A DNA stretch of 37,381 nucleotides, from positions 1 through 37,381 of the forward strand of contig CAIXPV010000167.1 of the NCBI GenBank assembly GCA_903921405.1, given 5' to 3'. Position numbers and translations under genes: made by a program. The notes beneath the pieces were generated by a model. It did no database searches and was not told where the DNA came from. It was given only the letters and a program-made list of their open reading frames with translations. Each line of letters starts with the position of its first letter. Position 1 is the stretch's first letter. This stretch comes from an uncultured Actinomycetes bacterium (GTDB taxonomy: Bacteria; Actinomycetota; Actinomycetes; Nanopelagicales; Nanopelagicaceae). This document shows, one piece after another, positions 28,011 through 34,799 of the stretch.

Positions 28011-29355
28011 GGCACGTAGAAACACTTTTAAATCACCTAAACCAGATGCACCACGATTACTGGCATTTGATCTCTTAACAGAGGTAAATAGAAACGAGGG
28101 TTACTCAAATTTACTCTTACCCGCCGCCTTATCGGCTAGTAATCTTGACGATAGAGACCGAAATCTAGTTACCGAATTACTGTATGGAACCATTCGAATG
28201 CAGGGAAAACACGATTGGGTCTTATCCCAACTTAGTGACCGTCCTTGGAGTGAAGTAGATTCTGGGATTGTGGACCTATGCAGACTAGGTGTCCACCAAA
28301 TCCACGAGATGCGAATCCCGGATCATGCTGCAGTGGCGGCGACCGTTGAAGTTGCACGAAAGCGAGTGGGCGAATCAAAGGCCAGTTTTGTTAATGCGCT
28401 CTTACGCGGAGTAACTAGAAAAAGCATTGATGATTGGTTTGCGCCGCTTAGGGAGATAGAAGATCCTGTAACACGAATGTCTATTCAATATTCACATCCA
28501 GAATGGATCATCTCTGCTTATTTTGATCTACTCAAAGACTGGGATGAAGTCGAAGCCGCACTCTTGATCAATAATGTTCCCGCGACTCCAACCCTTGTTG
28601 CGTGGCCAGGTTATTCAACGCGAGAGGAACTTGTTGAGTGCGGTGCCACACCGACGTCGTACTCACTGTTCGGTGCCAATTTCAAAGGCAACCCTGGTTC
28701 ACTTGAACTCATTCGTCATCGTAAAGCCGGTGTGCAGGACGAAGGCTCTCAACTCGTTGCTACCGTGTTTGCGCACGTTGCTAAAGGTAAAAAATGGCTA
28801 GACATCTGTGCTGGTCCGGGTGGTAAAGCGGCACTTCTTTCTAGCATTGCAACAACTCGCGATATTTCATTTACCGCTAATGAGGTGTCGCCAGCGCGAG
28901 CTGAACTGGTTAAACGAGTTGTCCATGGAGCACAAGTCTGGTGCGGTGATGGTCGTGATATTGCAACTCATGGAGAAAACTTTGATGCGATTCTTCTGGA
29001 TGCACCGTGCACTGGGTTAGGAGCCCTTCGCCGACGTCCTGAGGTTCGTTGGCGACGTACGTTAAAAGATTTACGTGCCCTGACTGAACTACAACGTGAA
29101 CTCATTGAAGCCTCTATTGGATCACTCAATGTTGGGGGAGTACTCGGTTATGCAACGTGTTCGCCTCATCTTGCTGAGACTACCGTTCAAGTAAAAGATA
29201 TTGTAAAAAAGCACCCCGAGTTCGAACTCTTAGACATCTCTCCATTCCTTCCCGAAAATCTAATCAATGCCACAAGGGATGGAGCTATGTCACTATGGAC
29301 ACATCGCCATGGAACTGATGCCATGTTCTTAGCCATTTTCGTGAAGAAAAGTTAA
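28003..29355 (+). CDS. rsmB: 16S rRNA m5C967 methyltransferase RsmB
   Basis: SAM-dependent cytosine methylation of 16S rRNA. I choose the TTG at 28003, since GGTGGTGA (27990-27997), close to the anti-Shine-Dalgarno complement, lies five bases upstream and the following residues (VEARRNTFKSPKPDAPR) lead into the NusB-like RNA-binding domain. ATG/GTG codons at 27988-27994 are alternatives. The N-terminal domain is helical, and the methyltransferase half shows the SAM motif DICAGPGGKAALLS, DAPCTGLGALRRRPEVRWRR with one catalytic Cys, and YATCSPHLAET with the other. About 450 residues, slightly longer than E. coli RsmB. Confidence 0.94.
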   Translation: MVEARRNTFKSPKPDAPRLLAFDLLTEVNRNEGYSNLLLPAALSASNLDDRDRNLVTELLYGTIRMQGKHDWVLSQLSDRPWSEVDSGIVDLCRLGVHQIHEMRIPDHAAVAATVEVARKRVGESKASFVNALLRGVTRKSIDDWFAPLREIEDPVTRMSIQYSHPEWIISAYFDLLKDWDEVEAALLINNVPATPTLVAWPGYSTREELVECGATPTSYSLFGANFKGNPGSLELIRHRKAGVQDEGSQLVATVFAHVAKGKKWLDICAGPGGKAALLSSIATTRDISFTANEVSPARAELVKRVVHGAQVWCGDGRDIATHGENFDAILLDAPCTGLGALRRRPEVRWRRTLKDLRALTELQRELIEASIGSLNVGGVLGYATCSPHLAETTVQVKDIVKKHPEFELLDISPFLPENLINATRDGAMSLWTHRHGTDAMFLAIFVKKS

Positions 29356-29358
29356 TAT
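29353..29358 (+). promoter_or_regulatory. -10 box TAATAT for leaderless rpe
   Basis: TAATAT, one base from the TATAAT consensus at two positions, ends exactly six bases before the ATG at 29365 and overlaps the rsmB stop. There is no Shine-Dalgarno. Confidence 0.6.
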
Positions 29359-29364
29359 AGATTC

Positions 29365-30030
29365 ATGAGTCGAGAAATACGAATTACGCCAAGCATCCTC
29401 AATGCGGATTTTTCGCATTTGGATCAAGAAATTCAACGAATTGCTGGCGCATCAGATCTATTGCATTTGGATGTCATGGATAACATTTTCGTTCCTAACT
29501 TTACGTTTGACTTTGCGAGAAGCGAAGAGATTATTGCTAGCTCTCCAATTCCTGTAGATGCGCATTTGATGGTCGCCGATGTTGATTTAATTGCCCCTGC
29601 TTACGCTGAAGCAGGTTGTGCAAGCGTCACAATTCATGTTGAGGCGACCTCGGATATACGTGCCACGGCAAGAGCTATACGTCGTGCAGGGTCTAGATGT
29701 GGCCTTGGAATTAAACCTGGAACTTCGATAGATGACTATGTCAATTACGTCGATGATATAGATATGTTTTTAATTATGACCGTCGAACCTGGATTTGGCG
29801 GGCAAAAATTTATGTATGACATGATGGAAAAGGTGAGTAGAACTCGAATGATTATTGGAGATCGCCCAATCTGGTTACAAGTAGATGGCGGAGTCTCACT
29901 CGAAACGATAAGCGCGGCAGCCGAGGCCGGCGCCGATACCTTTGTTGCAGGAAGTGCCGTATTTAACGCAGATGATCCAGCGGCGATGATCGATTCATTA
30001 CGCAAACTCGCCATTGCTGTGGCAGACTAA
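29365..30030 (+). CDS. rpe: Ribulose-phosphate 3-epimerase
   Basis: Interconverts ribulose-5-phosphate and xylulose-5-phosphate in the pentose phosphate pathway. The 221-residue barrel has the family start ITPSILNADFSHLDQEI, the metal-binding LHLDVMDNIFVPNFTF, DAHLMV, the loop MTVEPGFGGQKFM, and QVDGGVSLETI followed by the phosphate-binding VAGSAVF. It supplies pentose phosphates, from which the PRPP used by the pyr and his enzymes is made. It ends ten bases before the FMN aptamer. Confidence 0.97.
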   Translation: MSREIRITPSILNADFSHLDQEIQRIAGASDLLHLDVMDNIFVPNFTFDFARSEEIIASSPIPVDAHLMVADVDLIAPAYAEAGCASVTIHVEATSDIRATARAIRRAGSRCGLGIKPGTSIDDYVNYVDDIDMFLIMTVEPGFGGQKFMYDMMEKVSRTRMIIGDRPIWLQVDGGVSLETISAAAEAGADTFVAGSAVFNADDPAAMIDSLRKLAIAVAD

Positions 30031-30039
30031 CCCCTAAGT

Positions 30040-30159
30040 TGTTCCGGGGGTCGGTGATAATTCCGAACCGGCGGTAAAGTCCGCGACCCGATCACATCCA
30101 GTGATCGGTTGATTTGGTGAAACTCCAAAACCGACAGTTAAAGTCTGGATAAAGGGACA
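30040..30159 (+). promoter_or_regulatory. FMN riboswitch (RFN element)
   Basis: The conserved RFN blocks are all present in order: GGGGGTCGGTGATAATTCC, AACCGGCGGTAAAGTCCGCG, a variable hairpin (GATCACatccaGTGATC), GATTTGGTGAAACTCCAAAA, and CCGACAGTTAAAGTCTGGAT. The closing stem P1 pairs TGTTCC (30040-30045) with GGGACA (30154-30159). It lies 73 bases before a riboflavin transporter start. When FMN is bound, expression is expected to fall. The downstream region lacks a clear terminator but can hide the Shine-Dalgarno: CTTCCT (30197-30202) is complementary, with one GU pair, to AGGGAG (30218-30223). That points to translational control by inference. Confidence 0.95.
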
Positions 30160-30162
30160 TGT

Positions 30163-30187
30163 GGATGTATGCAGGGTGCATACATCT
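30163..30187 (+). other. Perfect hairpin in riboswitch expression platform
   Basis: ATGTATGC (30165-30172) and GCATACAT (30178-30185) form eight base pairs around a five-base loop, extendable by a GC and a GU pair. It stands directly after the aptamer's P1 stem. No T-run follows it at once; seven Ts come only at 30208-30214. It may be a spacer stem or a switching partner. Confidence 0.6.
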
Positions 30188-30232
30188 GCGCTGTTGCTTC
30201 CTGGAGCTTTTTTTCCTAGGGAGGATCAACTT

Positions 30233-30922
30233 TTGAATATCATCACATGGCTTTTTGAGGCAACACTACATTTTGGTTCAAAATCAATTGCAGTACGAGA
30301 AGTGATCGGTGGCAGTCTCGGTTTAACAAGTGCCATTCTGGGTGCGCGCAGGCATATGTGGGCTTGGCCAGTAGGAATTCTTGGCGATGGCCTTCTTTTC
30401 ACGGTCTTTCTAGGTGCAGTCTTTGCCTACGGTGATCAACCATCTGCAAACTTTTATGGTCAAGCAAGTCGTAACCTCTTACTTATTATCGTTAGCGCCT
30501 ACGGTTGGATTCGTTGGTCTGCACATAAGAAGGCAAACGTGGGAAGTAAATCTCCAGTGGATCCTCGATGGACAACTGCTAAAGAGCGACTGATTCTCGT
30601 ACCCGTTATTGCGATCTTTTTTCTTTCCTCCATGCAAATATTTAAAGCTTTGGGCGAATCTGGAAGCTGGTTGCTTGTTGATACGTGGATCTTTACAGGA
30701 ACCGCGCTAGCAACGTATGGAATGAGTCGGGGCTATGTTGAGTTTTGGTTGGTCTGGATCGCAGTAGATCTGGTCGGCGTTCCTTTTGCTTTCAAAAATG
30801 GCTACTACCCAACAGGTACGCTCTACGCCATCTACTTACCATTCGTTGTATGGGGTTTTATCTCATGGTTAAGGATCTCTCGTAATCAGGAAAATGGTCT
30901 GCCTCAAGGGGTGAGAGCCTAG
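30233..30922 (+). CDS. ribM: PnuC-family riboflavin transporter (RibM/PnuX)
   Basis: Probable facilitator for riboflavin uptake. The FMN riboswitch upstream and the PnuC-type fold (about seven membrane segments) match RibM/PnuX of Corynebacterium and Streptomyces rather than the nicotinamide riboside carrier PnuC. The TTG at 30233 is chosen because AGGGAGG stands eight bases upstream and the protein then starts NIITWLFEATLHFGS; an in-frame GTG at 30161 lies inside the riboswitch leader. Visible segments are ARRHMWAWPVGILGDG, YGQASRNLLLIIVSAYGWIRW and the C-terminal FKNGYYPTGTLYAIYLPF. 229 residues. The substrate is inferred from regulation. Confidence 0.88.
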   Translation: MNIITWLFEATLHFGSKSIAVREVIGGSLGLTSAILGARRHMWAWPVGILGDGLLFTVFLGAVFAYGDQPSANFYGQASRNLLLIIVSAYGWIRWSAHKKANVGSKSPVDPRWTTAKERLILVPVIAIFFLSSMQIFKALGESGSWLLVDTWIFTGTALATYGMSRGYVEFWLVWIAVDLVGVPFAFKNGYYPTGTLYAIYLPFVVWGFISWLRISRNQENGLPQGVRA

Positions 30923-30928
30923 TAAACT
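30923..30928 (+). promoter_or_regulatory. -10 box TAAACT for leaderless hisE
   Basis: TAAACT starts one base after the ribM stop codon and ends exactly six bases before the hisE ATG at 30935. No Shine-Dalgarno is visible. Confidence 0.55.
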
Positions 30929-30934
30929 GGTCTA

Positions 30935-31198
30935 ATGAAATCCTTTGACTCACTGTGGATCGAACTGGCAGAGAAAGCACAAACGCGACCTGAAGGCTCT
31001 GGAACGGTAGCAGCTTTAGATGCCGGAATTCACTCGATTGGGAAAAAGATTCTTGAAGAGGCCGGGGAGGTTTGGCTTGCCGCCGAACATGAATCCGACG
31101 CAGCGTTATCGGAGGAGATAAGTCAGTTGATTTATCATCTTCAAACTTTGATGCTTGCACGTGGTTTAACTCCCAACGATATCTATAAGTTTCTTTAG
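30935..31198 (+). CDS. hisE: Phosphoribosyl-ATP pyrophosphatase
   Basis: Second step of histidine synthesis: removes pyrophosphate from phosphoribosyl-ATP. The 87-residue MazG-like helical protein has [31 protein letters not shown], with the metal-binding EExxE pattern, and [19 protein letters not shown] stand-alone HisE next to hisG is the actinobacterial arrangement. It ends 12 bases before hisG. Confidence 0.95.
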   Translation: MKSFDSLWIELAEKAQTRPEGSGTVAALDAGIHSIGKKILEEAGEVWLAAEHESDAALSEEISQLIYHLQTLMLARGLTPNDIYKFL

Positions 31199-31210
31199 AA
31201 AGCAGGAGAC

Positions 31211-32056
31211 ATGTTGCGCATTGCAGTTCCTAATAAGGGATCTTTAGCAGAAGACTCAATTTCGATTCTCAAAGAAGCTGGATACAAGCAACGCACGGAT
31301 TCGCGCGATCTGGTGTTGGTAGATACCGATAACTCAGTGGAGTTCTATTACTTGCGTCCACGAGATATTGCAATCTATGTTGGAACTGGCGAACTTGAAG
31401 CAGGTATCACTGGACGAGATTTACTTATAGATTCAGGCGCTAAAGCTACCGAGTTGATGAACCTTAATTTTGGGGGCTCTACTTTTCGCTTTGCTGCACC
31501 ATCTGATCGCACATGGAATCTCTCGGATATTGCTGGCAAGCGAGTGGCGACGGCTTATCCAGGCCTAGTGGCTTCGCACTTAGCATCTCTTGGAATCACT
31601 GCAGATGTAGTCAGGCTCGATGGAGCTGTAGAAAGCAGTGTCAGACTCGGTGTTGCCGATCTAATCGCAGACGTAGTGAGCACTGGTAATACCCTTCGCC
31701 AAGCAGGCTTAGCTGTTTTTGCAGATCCAATTTTGACTAGTGAAGCCATAGTTATCTCGCGTAACGGTGCAAAGATACCTGCTGAGCTTGAGATTCTGAT
31801 TCGTCGATTGCAAGGAGTTGTTACCGCCAGACAGTATGTACTTCTCGATTACGATATTCCTACAGTGAGTGTTGAAATCGCTTGTGCAATCACTCCAGGT
31901 TTAGAGTCACCAACTATCTCTCCACTGCAGCGCCCTGATTGGGTAGCGGTGCGTGCCATGGTGTTGCGTAAAGATACAAATAGAGTCATGGATGAATTGT
32001 GGGCAGTTGGTGCGCGTGGAATTCTAGTTACTGATATTCACGCCTGCCGGCTTTAA
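31211..32056 (+). CDS. hisG: ATP phosphoribosyltransferase, long form
   Basis: First, committed step of histidine synthesis (ATP plus PRPP). The 281-residue length and the C-terminal domain (about 205-281, ending GARGILVTDIHACRL) identify the long hexameric form with its own histidine-sensing ACT-like domain. The N-terminal part has RIAVPNKGSLAEDS and YVGTGELEAGITGRDLLIDS, and the PRPP loop is ADLIADVVSTGNTLRQAGL. An AGGAG precedes the ATG by only two bases, unusually short. The TAA shares four bases with the convergent serB stop. The other his genes lie outside the window. Confidence 0.97.
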   Translation: MLRIAVPNKGSLAEDSISILKEAGYKQRTDSRDLVLVDTDNSVEFYYLRPRDIAIYVGTGELEAGITGRDLLIDSGAKATELMNLNFGGSTFRFAAPSDRTWNLSDIAGKRVATAYPGLVASHLASLGITADVVRLDGAVESSVRLGVADLIADVVSTGNTLRQAGLAVFADPILTSEAIVISRNGAKIPAELEILIRRLQGVVTARQYVLLDYDIPTVSVEIACAITPGLESPTISPLQRPDWVAVRAMVLRKDTNRVMDELWAVGARGILVTDIHACRL

Positions 32057-33261
32057 TCTTCTATAACTTCGCGGGGAATTCCTAGTAGATAGAGAACTGA
32101 CTCAAGATTGCAATCGCTGAGTGAACTATCGGCAGCAGCTTTAAGGGCAGGTTTTGCATTAAAAGCTATACCGAGGCCAGCTGCCGCAATCATGTCGAGG
32201 TCATTTGCACCATCACCAATTGCAACAGTCTGTTCCATAGTCAACGATTCAAGTCCAGCGAACTCTCGAAGTGCATCTGCCTTTGCCGCTCTATCAATGA
32301 TTGGTCCGATTACCTGTCCAGTCAACACCCCATCTACAATCTCTAACGTGTTGGCTTTATAATGTTTAATTTCTAAATCCGCTAGTAATGGCGCAATTAC
32401 GTTGATGAAACCACCAGATACAACTGAAACACTGTGACCGAGTCTGTGCAGAGTGTGAACAAGAGTCTTTGCACCAGGTGTCAATGAGATCTCACTTTGG
32501 ACATCTGTTATTGCAGACTCGGATAAACCCTTAAGGAGTAACACTCTGGCTTTGAGCGATTGCGAAAAATCTAAATCTCCACGCATGGCAGAGTCAGTAA
32601 TCTCTTTTACTTGATCGCCAACACCGGCTTTTATTGCTAGCAAGTCAATAACTTCTTGTTGAATCAAGGTTGAATCAACGTCGAGCTGAACTAGCTTTCG
32701 AGAATAATGCACCAAGCCGCCTGGCTGTACAGCAATATCTATACTCTGCTCGGCCGATATAGAGGCAAGGGCGCTTGTGAGAGCGCTGTGATTAACATCT
32801 GAAACCACCATCTCAATCGCAGTAAGGGGGTCAGAGGCTGTCCGCGAGATCTTTTCTATATTACCGCCCAGATTATTTATCGATTCACAGATCAAGGCAA
32901 TATCGTGCGGCAGCATTTTAGAACTTATAGCGATGACACGGACTAAACCTTTTTTTGCAGCAATCGTGTCAGCAGTCGATGGTGAAAAAAGTGTTGCAAT
33001 ATCAACCCCTAACCCTTCAGCACAGGCCAGGAGATCGGCTTCGATTGCTTTCTCGTGTGCTGGATTCAGAGTAATAAGCACGGTGAGTATCAGACGACTG
33101 CTAATAACTACCTGCTCTATATCTAATACGGTGATCGAAAAAGGAGCTAACGCTAGAAATAAGGCCTGGCTAATACCGGGTTTATCCACGCCGCTAAGCA
33201 GGATTAATCCAGTGAACTGTTCTTTAGGAGTCATAAGACTGGGGAGTTTATCGCGAATCAC
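32053..33261 (-). CDS. serB: Phosphoserine phosphatase with N-terminal ACT domains
   Basis: Last step of serine synthesis. The protein (402 residues from GTG 33261) begins with two ACT-like regions (about 15-90 and 105-180), as in mycobacterial SerB2. The HAD phosphatase follows: nucleophile motif LDVDSTL (DVDST 194-198), VSGGF, a conserved Lys, and GDGANDLDMI. The GTG start is tentative: a TAAATA stands six bases before it, fitting a leaderless message loosely. An internal ATG at 33234 (MTPKEQF) is the alternative. Both starts lack a Shine-Dalgarno. It converges with hisG, and the two TAA stops overlap. Confidence 0.92.
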   Translation of the reverse strand: MIRDKLPSLMTPKEQFTGLILLSGVDKPGISQALFLALAPFSITVLDIEQVVISSRLILTVLITLNPAHEKAIEADLLACAEGLGVDIATLFSPSTADTIAAKKGLVRVIAISSKMLPHDIALICESINNLGGNIEKISRTASDPLTAIEMVVSDVNHSALTSALASISAEQSIDIAVQPGGLVHYSRKLVQLDVDSTLIQQEVIDLLAIKAGVGDQVKEITDSAMRGDLDFSQSLKARVLLLKGLSESAITDVQSEISLTPGAKTLVHTLHRLGHSVSVVSGGFINVIAPLLADLEIKHYKANTLEIVDGVLTGQVIGPIIDRAAKADALREFAGLESLTMEQTVAIGDGANDLDMIAAAGLGIAFNAKPALKAAADSSLSDCNLESVLYLLGIPREVIED

Positions 33262-33306
33262 TGGGCATATTTAGGCAAAATCGCCTCACGCAAAGCAACT
33301 ACCCAG

Positions 33307-33312
33307 TATCTT
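33307..33312 (+). promoter_or_regulatory. Possible -10 (TATCTT) before ABC ATPase gene
   Basis: In the 59-base divergent gap between serB and the ABC ATPase gene, TATCTT stands eight bases before the ATG. No Shine-Dalgarno is present, so a very short leader is likely. The spacing is looser than in the exact leaderless set. Confidence 0.3.
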
Positions 33313-33320
33313 CATGCCCT

Positions 33321-34112
33321 ATGACGAGTACATCTGTGTTGAACATCAGCGATGTCACTGTCTCGCGGGGTGGCAAGACGATCCTAGGACCTTTGAGTTT
33401 TGTGATTATGCCGGGGGAGCGATGGGTAATTCTTGGTCCAAATGGCGCCGGCAAATCGACCTTGCTACAGGTGTTAGGGACAAAGATATTCCCAGCTACA
33501 GGCACCGTCACCGTCTTAGGCAAACAGATGGGACGCGTAGATCTTTTTGAGCTACGTACACGTATCGGCACATGCGGTGCTCTTACTAATGAAGAGATTC
33601 CCTACTACGAAAAAGTTCGAGATGTAGTTCTAACTGCAGCCTATGCAATTTCAGGACGATGGAATGAAGTATATGATTTATGGGATGAGTCACGTGCCAT
33701 GGCCTTGCTCACGACCTTCGGCGTTCGTGAGTTAGGAGATCGTTACTACGGAACTCTCAGTGAGGGCGAACGCAAACGAGTTCAGATTGCACGGGCGCTG
33801 ATGACTGACCCGGAGTTGCTTTTGTTGGATGAGCCTGCAGGAGGATTAGATGTCGGTGGTCGCGAAGACCTTCTTCGACGATTTGCCGAATTCTCACATG
33901 ACCCACTGTCCCCAGCGACAATTTTAGTCACACACCATATTGAAGAGATCCCAGTTGGTACAACACATGCACTGTTGATCAAAGATGGCTTAGTGGCCGT
34001 CTCCGGACCAGTCTCAGCAGTTATTACATCCGAACACGTATCTGCCGTTTTTGAAACATCCATCGAGGTTTCATTTGAATCGGGTCGATTCTTTGCGCGT
34101 GCAACGTTGTAG
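33321..34112 (+). CDS. ABC transporter ATP-binding protein without partner permease
   Basis: A 263-residue ABC ATPase. It has Walker A GPNGAGKST (39-47), the signature LSEGERKRVQIARAL, Walker B LLLLDEPAGGLD and the H-loop in VTHHIEE. No membrane subunit or binding protein lies nearby, so its partner is encoded elsewhere or it acts alone. A similar lone ATPase sits beside serB2 in Mycobacterium (Rv3041c), which suggests an old neighbourhood. The overall shape resembles the ModF/iron-type single-domain ATPases. The substrate is unknown. Confidence 0.9.
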   Translation: MTSTSVLNISDVTVSRGGKTILGPLSFVIMPGERWVILGPNGAGKSTLLQVLGTKIFPATGTVTVLGKQMGRVDLFELRTRIGTCGALTNEEIPYYEKVRDVVLTAAYAISGRWNEVYDLWDESRAMALLTTFGVRELGDRYYGTLSEGERKRVQIARALMTDPELLLLDEPAGGLDVGGREDLLRRFAEFSHDPLSPATILVTHHIEEIPVGTTHALLIKDGLVAVSGPVSAVITSEHVSAVFETSIEVSFESGRFFARATL

Positions 34113-34116
34113 TTAA

Positions 34117-34752
34117 ATGTCATTGTTTCAACAAATGCATCCGCAGTGGCAGGTTGCACTAGATCACCTTAGGACCGATATCGATTCCATTGATTCAATG
34201 ATCGATCACAACAAAGTCACGCCAGAGTATTCCAATATCATGCGAGTCTTTTCTCAACCGATTAGTCGAGTTAAAGTAGTAATAATCGGTCAGGATCCAT
34301 ACCCAGGAATTGGGCAAGCTCAAGGTCTGGCTTTTTCAGTTAACTCTAGTGTGCTGCCGGCATCGCTGCGAAATATCTTCAAGGAACTCAGCGATGATTT
34401 ACAAACCCCGATACGCACACATGGAGATTTATCTGACTGGCACGATCAGGGAGTATTTCTACTTAATCGCATATTAACGACAAATCCTGGTTCATCTCTT
34501 GCGCACCAGAGCTTGGGGTGGCAGAAGATAACAAATGAAGCGGCACAAATCTTAGGTCAACTCAACGTTGTAGGTATCTTCTGGGGTAAAACGGCGCAAG
34601 AGTTAAAACACTACTTTGATCCCAGTTTAATTATTCAATCAGTACACCCAAGTCCACTCTCTGCCTATCGAGGATTCTTTGGCTCTAAACCCTTTTCGCG
34701 AACTAACTCGCTACTGATATCTAAGGGTGAAACTCAAATTATTTGGACATAG
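34117..34752 (+). CDS. ung: Uracil-DNA glycosylase (family 1)
   Basis: Removes uracil from DNA to start base-excision repair. The 211-residue enzyme has the water-activating motif GQDPYPG (58-64, catalytic Asp60), with Pro in place of the usual His; actinobacterial UNGs commonly read GQDPYP. QGLAFSV, SLRNIFKEL and LLNRILTTNPG follow, then the DNA-intercalation motif HPSPLSAYRGFFG with its catalytic His. It starts four bases after the ABC ATPase gene, so the two are probably cotranscribed. A hairpin overlapping its stop codon probably ends transcription. Confidence 0.96.
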   Translation: MSLFQQMHPQWQVALDHLRTDIDSIDSMIDHNKVTPEYSNIMRVFSQPISRVKVVIIGQDPYPGIGQAQGLAFSVNSSVLPASLRNIFKELSDDLQTPIRTHGDLSDWHDQGVFLLNRILTTNPGSSLAHQSLGWQKITNEAAQILGQLNVVGIFWGKTAQELKHYFDPSLIIQSVHPSPLSAYRGFFGSKPFSRTNSLLISKGETQIIWT

Positions 34753-34790
34753 TCATGGCCCCGCATAAACATATGCAGGGCCATAACTAT
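34749..34790. terminator. 42-base inverted repeat between convergent ung and purine permease
   Basis: The arms are ATAGT-c-ATGGCCC-c-GCATA and TATGC-a-GGGCCAT-a-ACTAT around an AACA loop. That gives 17 pairs with two mismatches. It begins inside the ung stop and ends ten bases from the permease stop, so it can serve both strands. There is no T-run on either side, so a classic intrinsic terminator is not shown; it may be a U-less terminator or a 3'-end stabiliser. Confidence 0.7.
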
Positions 34791-34799
34791 TGTAAGGAG

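Noticed and set aside
30161-30232. In-frame GTG start for ribM at 30161
   Set aside because: It falls directly behind the aptamer and would encode the expression platform; a strong Shine-Dalgarno points to TTG 30233.
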